From contig JAJFHL010000188.1 in assembly GCA_021775615.1 (NCBI GenBank), positions 1 through 40,598 of the forward strand: a stretch of DNA of 40,598 nt, read 5' to 3'. The stretch comes from Hyphomicrobiales bacterium. Lineage in GTDB: Bacteria > Pseudomonadota > Alphaproteobacteria > Rhizobiales > JAJFHB01. The notes under the pieces were generated by a model, which did not search any database, was not told where the DNA came from, and saw nothing but the letters and a program-made list of their open reading frames with translations. The position numbers and the translations under genes were made by a program. Below are positions 36,198 through 40,598 of this stretch, piece after piece (positions within the stretch are counted from its first letter, which is position 1; each line of letters starts with the position of its first letter).

Positions 36198-38303
36198 ATG
36201 AACACCACGACACGTTTGCGCCTCGCCGTCGATATCGGCGGAACCTTTACCGATACGGTTCTCGTCGCCGGCGCCGATCAGGTGCTCGGCACCACCAAGA
36301 CGCTGACCACACATGATGACCCGACCACCGGCGCGATGGCGGGCGCTCGGGAGGTGATCGCCAGTGCCGGCGTTTCGCTGAGCGATGTCACCGGCTTCAT
36401 TCACGGCACCACGCTGGCGACCAACGCCCTGATCGAGCGCCGCGGCGCCCGCATCGCCAGCATCACCACGCAGGGTTTTCGCGACATTCTCGAAATCGCC
36501 TATGAACGCCGCTACAGCCAGTACGATATCGATCTTGAAAAGCCCGATCTGATTGTGCCGCGGGCACGGTGTTTCACGGTGCCCGAACGGATGTCGGTCC
36601 ACGGGCGTGTCGTCGAACCGCTCGACGAGGCGGCGATGGACGACTTGGTCGGCGCCCTCGACGCCTGCGGCGCGGAGGCGATCTCGGTTTGCCTGCTGCA
36701 TGCCTATGCCAATCCGGACCATGAACTTCGGTTGCGCCAATTGCTGCTCGAGCGCCGTCCCGGCATCGCCATATCGCTGTCGCATGAGGTGAGCCCGGAA
36801 GCGCGCGAGTTCGAGCGTGCCTGCACGACGGTCGCAAACGCCTATATCCAGCCCTTGATGTCGACCTATCTGGCAAGCTTCGCCACAGCCTTTGCGGCGG
36901 AGGGCCTCACCTGCCCCATCCTCATGATGACCGCCGGCGGAGGCATGACGACACTCGAGACCGCCGCCCGGTTTCCGGTACGGCTTATCGAGTCGGGTCC
37001 GGCGGGCGGCGCCATTCTGGCGGCCCGCCTGGCTGCCTCGCAGGACGCCGGCAGGGTGCTCTCCTTCGACATGGGGGGAACCACCGCGAAGCTGTGCCTG
37101 ATCGACGATCACCGGCCGCAAACGTCGCGCCGGTTCGAGATTTCCCGCGCCGACCGCTTCATCAAGGGCAGCGGAATGCCGGTGCGCATTCCCGTGGTCG
37201 AGATGATCGAGATCGGTGCCGGCGGCGGCTCCATCGCCAGCGTCGACCGGCTGGGGCGGCTGAGCGTGGGCCCGCAAAGCGCCGGCAGCGAGCCTGGCCC
37301 GGCGGCCTTCGGCAAGGGTGGCACCGAGCCCACCGTCACCGATGCGGACATTGTGCTCGGCCTGATCGAGCCCGGGAGCTTCGCGGAGGGCCGGCTGAAG
37401 GTGGACGTTGCGGCAGCACAAACGGCGCTCGAGGTTACGGTCGGCGGTCTGCTTGATCTCGACGCGTCCGGCGCCGCGGAAGGGGTCAGCCAGATTGTCG
37501 ATGAGAGCATGGCGAGCGCGGCGCGCATGCATGCGGTGGAGTCCGGCAAGGATCTGGGCGAGCGCACAATGATCGCCTTCGGTGGCAACGGTCCACTGCA
37601 TGCCACCCGGGTTGCCCGCCGGGCCGGCGTCAGACGTATCCTGGTGCCGTGCGACCCGGGTGTGGGTTCGGCCCTGGGATTTCTCCATGCGCCGGTCTCT
37701 TTCGAGATCGTGCGCAGCCACTACACGACACTGGACGGTCTCGACCCGGGTGAAATCTCCGGCCTGCTCGATGGACTGATCGAAACCGCCGAGACGGCCG
37801 TGCGCGCCGGTGCGCCGGACGGCGCTCTGCGGCGCGAACGCAAGGCCTTCATGCGCTATCACGGCCAGGGCCACGAGATCGAAATCGCCCTGCCCGACCG
37901 GCCGATGACCGCGCACGACATTGCCGACCTGCGCCAGGCGTTCGAAACCGAATACCGGCGTCAGTTTTCCCGCGCCGTGCCCGGCATGACGATCGAGATC
38001 CTCAACTGGTCGGTGCGCGTCTCCACCGATGAAGTGGCGCAGGCGCCGACACCACGCGCTGCCGGGACGCGCGAGGTGAAACCCGGGCTGACCAGACCGA
38101 TCACTTGCGACGTCACCTGCATGACCGTCGACGCGGGCCTGTTTCAGCGTTCCGACCTCTCCCCCGGCGACCGGCTCACGGGCCCGGCGCTCATCGTCGA
38201 GCCGCAGACCACAACCCTGGTGAGCAGCGATTTCTTCGCCGATGTGCTGGGCGATGGCAGCCTGTCGCTGACGCGTCTCAACGGTAAAGGAGCAAGGCCA
38301 TGA
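36198..38303 (+). CDS. hyuA: hydantoinase/oxoprolinase subunit A (HyuA family)
   Basis: A 701-residue ATP-dependent amidohydrolase subunit. The actin-like ATPase fold shows LRLAVDIGGTFTDTVLV at residues 7-23 and VLSFDMGGTTAKLCLIDD near 290. FIHGTTLATNALIERRGARIASITTQGFRDILEIAYE and RYHGQGHEIEI are the family marks. With HyuB it opens a lactam or hydantoin ring (5-oxoproline, hydantoins, N-methylhydantoin) using ATP. The ATG at 36198 is chosen because HyuA proteins start a few residues before DIGGTFTD. It lacks a clear ribosome binding site. Its stop overlaps hyuB by ATGA. The symbol denotes the family; the real substrate is unknown. Confidence 0.9.
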   Translation: MNTTTRLRLAVDIGGTFTDTVLVAGADQVLGTTKTLTTHDDPTTGAMAGAREVIASAGVSLSDVTGFIHGTTLATNALIERRGARIASITTQGFRDILEIAYERRYSQYDIDLEKPDLIVPRARCFTVPERMSVHGRVVEPLDEAAMDDLVGALDACGAEAISVCLLHAYANPDHELRLRQLLLERRPGIAISLSHEVSPEAREFERACTTVANAYIQPLMSTYLASFATAFAAEGLTCPILMMTAGGGMTTLETAARFPVRLIESGPAGGAILAARLAASQDAGRVLSFDMGGTTAKLCLIDDHRPQTSRRFEISRADRFIKGSGMPVRIPVVEMIEIGAGGGSIASVDRLGRLSVGPQSAGSEPGPAAFGKGGTEPTVTDADIVLGLIEPGSFAEGRLKVDVAAAQTALEVTVGGLLDLDASGAAEGVSQIVDESMASAARMHAVESGKDLGERTMIAFGGNGPLHATRVARRAGVRRILVPCDPGVGSALGFLHAPVSFEIVRSHYTTLDGLDPGEISGLLDGLIETAETAVRAGAPDGALRRERKAFMRYHGQGHEIEIALPDRPMTAHDIADLRQAFETEYRRQFSRAVPGMTIEILNWSVRVSTDEVAQAPTPRAAGTREVKPGLTRPITCDVTCMTVDAGLFQRSDLSPGDRLTGPALIVEPQTTTLVSSDFFADVLGDGSLSLTRLNGKGARP

Positions 38304-39964
38304 GCGGGTTCGGTGTTACGCAGCTTCAGGTTATGTGGAACCGGCTGCTGGCGGTGGTCGAAGAGCAGGGCCAGACCCTGATCCGCACCGCGTTCAGTCC
38401 GATCGTGCGCGAATGCGGCGATATCTCGGCCGGGATATTCGATCTCAAGGGCCGCATGCTTGCCCAGGCGGTGACCGGCACGCCCGGCCATATCAACACC
38501 ATGGCCGAAGCGGTCAAGATCCTGCGCGCCCGGTTCCCGCTGCAGGAGATGAAGCCGGGCGATATCTACATGACCAACGATCCGTGGATCGGCTCGGGTC
38601 ACCTCAACGACTTTTTGTTGCTGATGCCGGTCTTCCGGGAGGCCCGTGTGGTGGGGTTCATTTCCTGCACCTCGCATCTGGTCGATCTCGGCGGCCTCGG
38701 CATGGGTCCGGAAGGCTCCGACATCTACGATGAAGGACTGCTCATTCCGCCGTGTCATCTGGTCGAAGGTGGAGAGGTCAACGCCCTGCTGCTGGACATC
38801 ATAAAGGCCAATTCCCGCGAGCCGATTGCCAACGAAGGCGATATCTATGCGCTCATCGCCTGCAGCGAGGTGGGCGCACGGCGGCTTGTCGAGATGATGG
38901 ACGAGTTCGGCCTCGATGATCTGAAGCCTCTTGGCGATCACATCATCAACACGTCGCGGCGCGGTACGCGCGAAGCTATCGCCGAGGTGCCGGAGGGCAT
39001 CTATCAGTACACCTTGCGTGTCGACGGTTACGAGAGGGAAATCAGCCTCTGCGCTGAGATGACTGTCACCCCCGGCGGCATATCGGTCGATTTCGCAGGC
39101 ACATCGGACTGCTCATCAAAGGGCATCAATGTTCCGCTGAACTACGCGACGGCCTACACAGTCTTCGCCCTGCGCTGCATCATAGGGCCGGACATTCCCA
39201 ACAATGCCGGGTCGCTCGAACCGTTCACCGTGTCCGGCCCGCGAGGCTGCATCCTCAACGCCCTGCCGCCGGCGCCGGTCGCCATGCGGCACACCCTCGG
39301 GCAACTGACGCCCGACCTCGTCTACGGCTGTCTGCGCCAGGCGCTGCCCGACCGGGTTCCCGCCGAAGGGGCATCGTGCATGTATGACCTGCCGCTGCGC
39401 AACACGCCGGAGACGGCGCGCGATGGTGGGGAGATTTTTGCGATCGAGCTGACCCACAACGGCGGCACCGGGGCGCGGCCGACGAAAGACGGCCTTTCGG
39501 CGACGGCATTTCCCAGCGGCGTGTGGGGCAGCCAGGTCGAGATCACCGAAGCGGTTGCGCCGGTGCTCATCAAACGGCGCGAGCTTCTGCGTGACAGCGG
39601 CGGCGCCGGGCGATGGCGCGGCGGCCTCGGTCAGCGGATCGAGCTTTGTTCGTCCGGCAACCAGCCCTTTCTGGTGTTCCTGTCTCTGGAGCGCATCAAG
39701 TACCCGGCGTTCGGCGCCGACGGCGGACGGCCGGGCGCGGCGGGCAGGGTCCGGATCGACGCCGGCCCCGATCTCTCCGGCAAGGGCGAATTCCGAATGG
39801 CGCCAGGCCAGACAATGATCGTGGAGACGCCTGGAGGCGGTGGGCTCGGCGATCCGAAAGCGCGTGCACCTGAACGGGTTCACCGAGACCTGGAAGAAGG
39901 CCTGATCAGCGCGGATGCGGCGGAACAGGTCTATGGTTTCACCAAAGAAGGTCGGGAAACATGA
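38300..39964 (+). CDS. hyuB: hydantoinase/oxoprolinase subunit B (HyuB family)
   Basis: A 554-residue hydantoinase B subunit of normal length. The N-terminus has LQVMWNRLLAVVEEQGQTLIRTAFSPIVRECGDIS. DIYMTNDPWIGSGHLNDFLLLMPVF (about residues 92-116) includes the conserved ND-P-x-x-G-x-x-H. The end GGGGLGDPKARAPERVHRDLEEGLIS is a signature of the family. It is the catalytic partner of HyuA. It begins inside the hyuA stop (ATGA) and ends inside the start of the aminotransferase gene (ATGA), so all three are translationally coupled. Confidence 0.93.
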   Translation: MSGFGVTQLQVMWNRLLAVVEEQGQTLIRTAFSPIVRECGDISAGIFDLKGRMLAQAVTGTPGHINTMAEAVKILRARFPLQEMKPGDIYMTNDPWIGSGHLNDFLLLMPVFREARVVGFISCTSHLVDLGGLGMGPEGSDIYDEGLLIPPCHLVEGGEVNALLLDIIKANSREPIANEGDIYALIACSEVGARRLVEMMDEFGLDDLKPLGDHIINTSRRGTREAIAEVPEGIYQYTLRVDGYEREISLCAEMTVTPGGISVDFAGTSDCSSKGINVPLNYATAYTVFALRCIIGPDIPNNAGSLEPFTVSGPRGCILNALPPAPVAMRHTLGQLTPDLVYGCLRQALPDRVPAEGASCMYDLPLRNTPETARDGGEIFAIELTHNGGTGARPTKDGLSATAFPSGVWGSQVEITEAVAPVLIKRRELLRDSGGAGRWRGGLGQRIELCSSGNQPFLVFLSLERIKYPAFGADGGRPGAAGRVRIDAGPDLSGKGEFRMAPGQTMIVETPGGGGLGDPKARAPERVHRDLEEGLISADAAEQVYGFTKEGRET

Positions 39965-40598
39965 TCACGCCGAATGCCCATGTGGCTGCCATGGCGCCCC
40001 ACGCGCTCGCCGATCTCACGGCGCCCCGGGACACACCCCTGATATCGCTGGCTCAAAACGAAAGCGCGTTTCCGCCCAGCCTCATGGCTGTCGAGGCCGC
40101 GCGCGAAACGCTGGCAAGCTCACAGCTCTATCCCGATCCGGACTGGGGGGAGTTGCGCACGGCAATCGCCGATGTCCACGGCCTTTCGCCTCAGCACATC
40201 CTGTGCGGCGCCGGATCGATGGAACTGATCGACTGTCTGTTGCGGAGCTTTGCGGGCCCGAATGCCAGCGTGCTGTCGACGCAATATGGATATGCCTTCT
40301 TCCGCGTCGCCGCACATGGCGCGGACGCTGAATTCTTCAGTGCGCCGGAACACGAGCTGACGGTGAGCGTCGATGCTCTTCTGAATGCCGTTACGGTGTC
40401 GACCCGGGTTGTCTGCGTGGTCAATCCCGGCAACCCCACCGGAACGCGCATTGCGCGGGCCGAAATCGTCCGTCTGCGCGAAGAGCTGTCCGATGACATT
40501 CTGCTGATCGTCGACGAGGCCTATGGCGAATTCACCGGCGCGGCGGACGAACGCGTGTTCGATCTCGTGGAACGCGGCAACACGGTGGTGCTTCGAAC
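39961..40598 (+). CDS. histidinol-phosphate aminotransferase-like PLP enzyme, 3'-truncated by the window
   Basis: The first 212 residues of a class I/II aminotransferase; the frame is open to the last base. LISLAQNESAFPPS (N33-E34) is the substrate-binding start typical of HisC-like enzymes, SQLYPDPDWGELRTAIA follows, and GAGSMELIDCLLRSF (83-97) is the phosphate-cup region. NPGNPTGT is at 155-162 and D185-E-A-Y188 binds the pyridinium ring and phenolate. The Schiff-base Lys lies beyond the window. In an operon with hyuAB it more likely transaminates an amino acid released from a lactam or hydantoin than makes histidine. The start overlaps the hyuB stop (ATGA). Confidence 0.85.
   Translation, partial: MITPNAHVAAMAPHALADLTAPRDTPLISLAQNESAFPPSLMAVEAARETLASSQLYPDPDWGELRTAIADVHGLSPQHILCGAGSMELIDCLLRSFAGPNASVLSTQYGYAFFRVAAHGADAEFFSAPEHELTVSVDALLNAVTVSTRVVCVVNPGNPTGTRIARAEIVRLREELSDDILLIVDEAYGEFTGAADERVFDLVERGNTVVLR

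Noticed and set aside
35841-37916. 691-codon open frame antisense to hyuA
   Set aside because: Overlaps a fully conserved HyuA sequence and shows no domain pattern.

Overview
The window looks like chromosome of a high-GC alphaproteobacterium that lives on small organic solutes. Three things point there. A 17-nt sequence in front of bacterioferritin matches the iron control element bound by Irr, a regulator typical of alphaproteobacteria. Ribosome binding sites match a 16S tail ending CTCCTTTC. The gene content (Rieske demethylases for quaternary amines, hydantoinase A/B, a DddQ-like cupin, FNR/FixK-type box) is usual for rhizobial and roseobacter-like groups. I cannot assign a genus. There is no phage, insertion sequence, CRISPR array, tRNA or rRNA gene here.

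Layout. 61-2413: small housekeeping genes plus a very convincing mandelate racemase homologue and a DoxX-like membrane protein. 2470-2660: a compact structured transcript that carries a 24-codon reading frame behind a 15-nt perfect Shine-Dalgarno match and ends in a strong terminator. 2764-3659: bfd and bfr, the iron-storage pair, with an Irr box between them. 3739-4721: ArsR-type regulator with a DUF899 thiol protein. 4771-8599: a redox operon (cupredoxin-like protein, MerA-like flavoprotein, TVP38 membrane protein) divergent from a LysR regulator. 8746-16210: assorted catabolic enzymes (SDR, LLM flavin oxidoreductase, PEP mutase-like enzyme, aminomethyltransferase homologue, D-cysteine desulfhydrase-like enzyme, PhyH dioxygenase). 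16238-22441: an acetolactate synthase-like enzyme, an orphan RTX protein with five super-repeats, a quinone reductase-like flavoprotein and an MscS channel.

22449-33988 is the most coherent part. A self-regulated operon (XRE-cupin regulator, DMGDH-like FAD/GcvT protein, methyltransferase, enolase-superfamily enzyme) runs leftward. A Rieske oxygenase runs rightward from the same short control region, which holds a perfect palindrome. Next to it lies a second operon (DddQ-like cupin, SagB-like nitroreductase, second Rieske oxygenase, hot-dog thioesterase) whose first three genes overlap by ATGA. A nucleoside transporter and a third Rieske oxygenase follow. All three oxygenases carry Glu where most Rieske enzymes have the bridging Asp, a feature known from carnitine monooxygenase. 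I infer stepwise N- (or S-) demethylation of betaine-like osmolytes. No dedicated reductase for the oxygenases is present.

34001-40598: an EamA exporter and a divergent LysR regulator, then hyuA-hyuB-aminotransferase in an ATGA-overlapped operon preceded by a possible leader peptide and two hairpins. The aminotransferase runs off the right edge.
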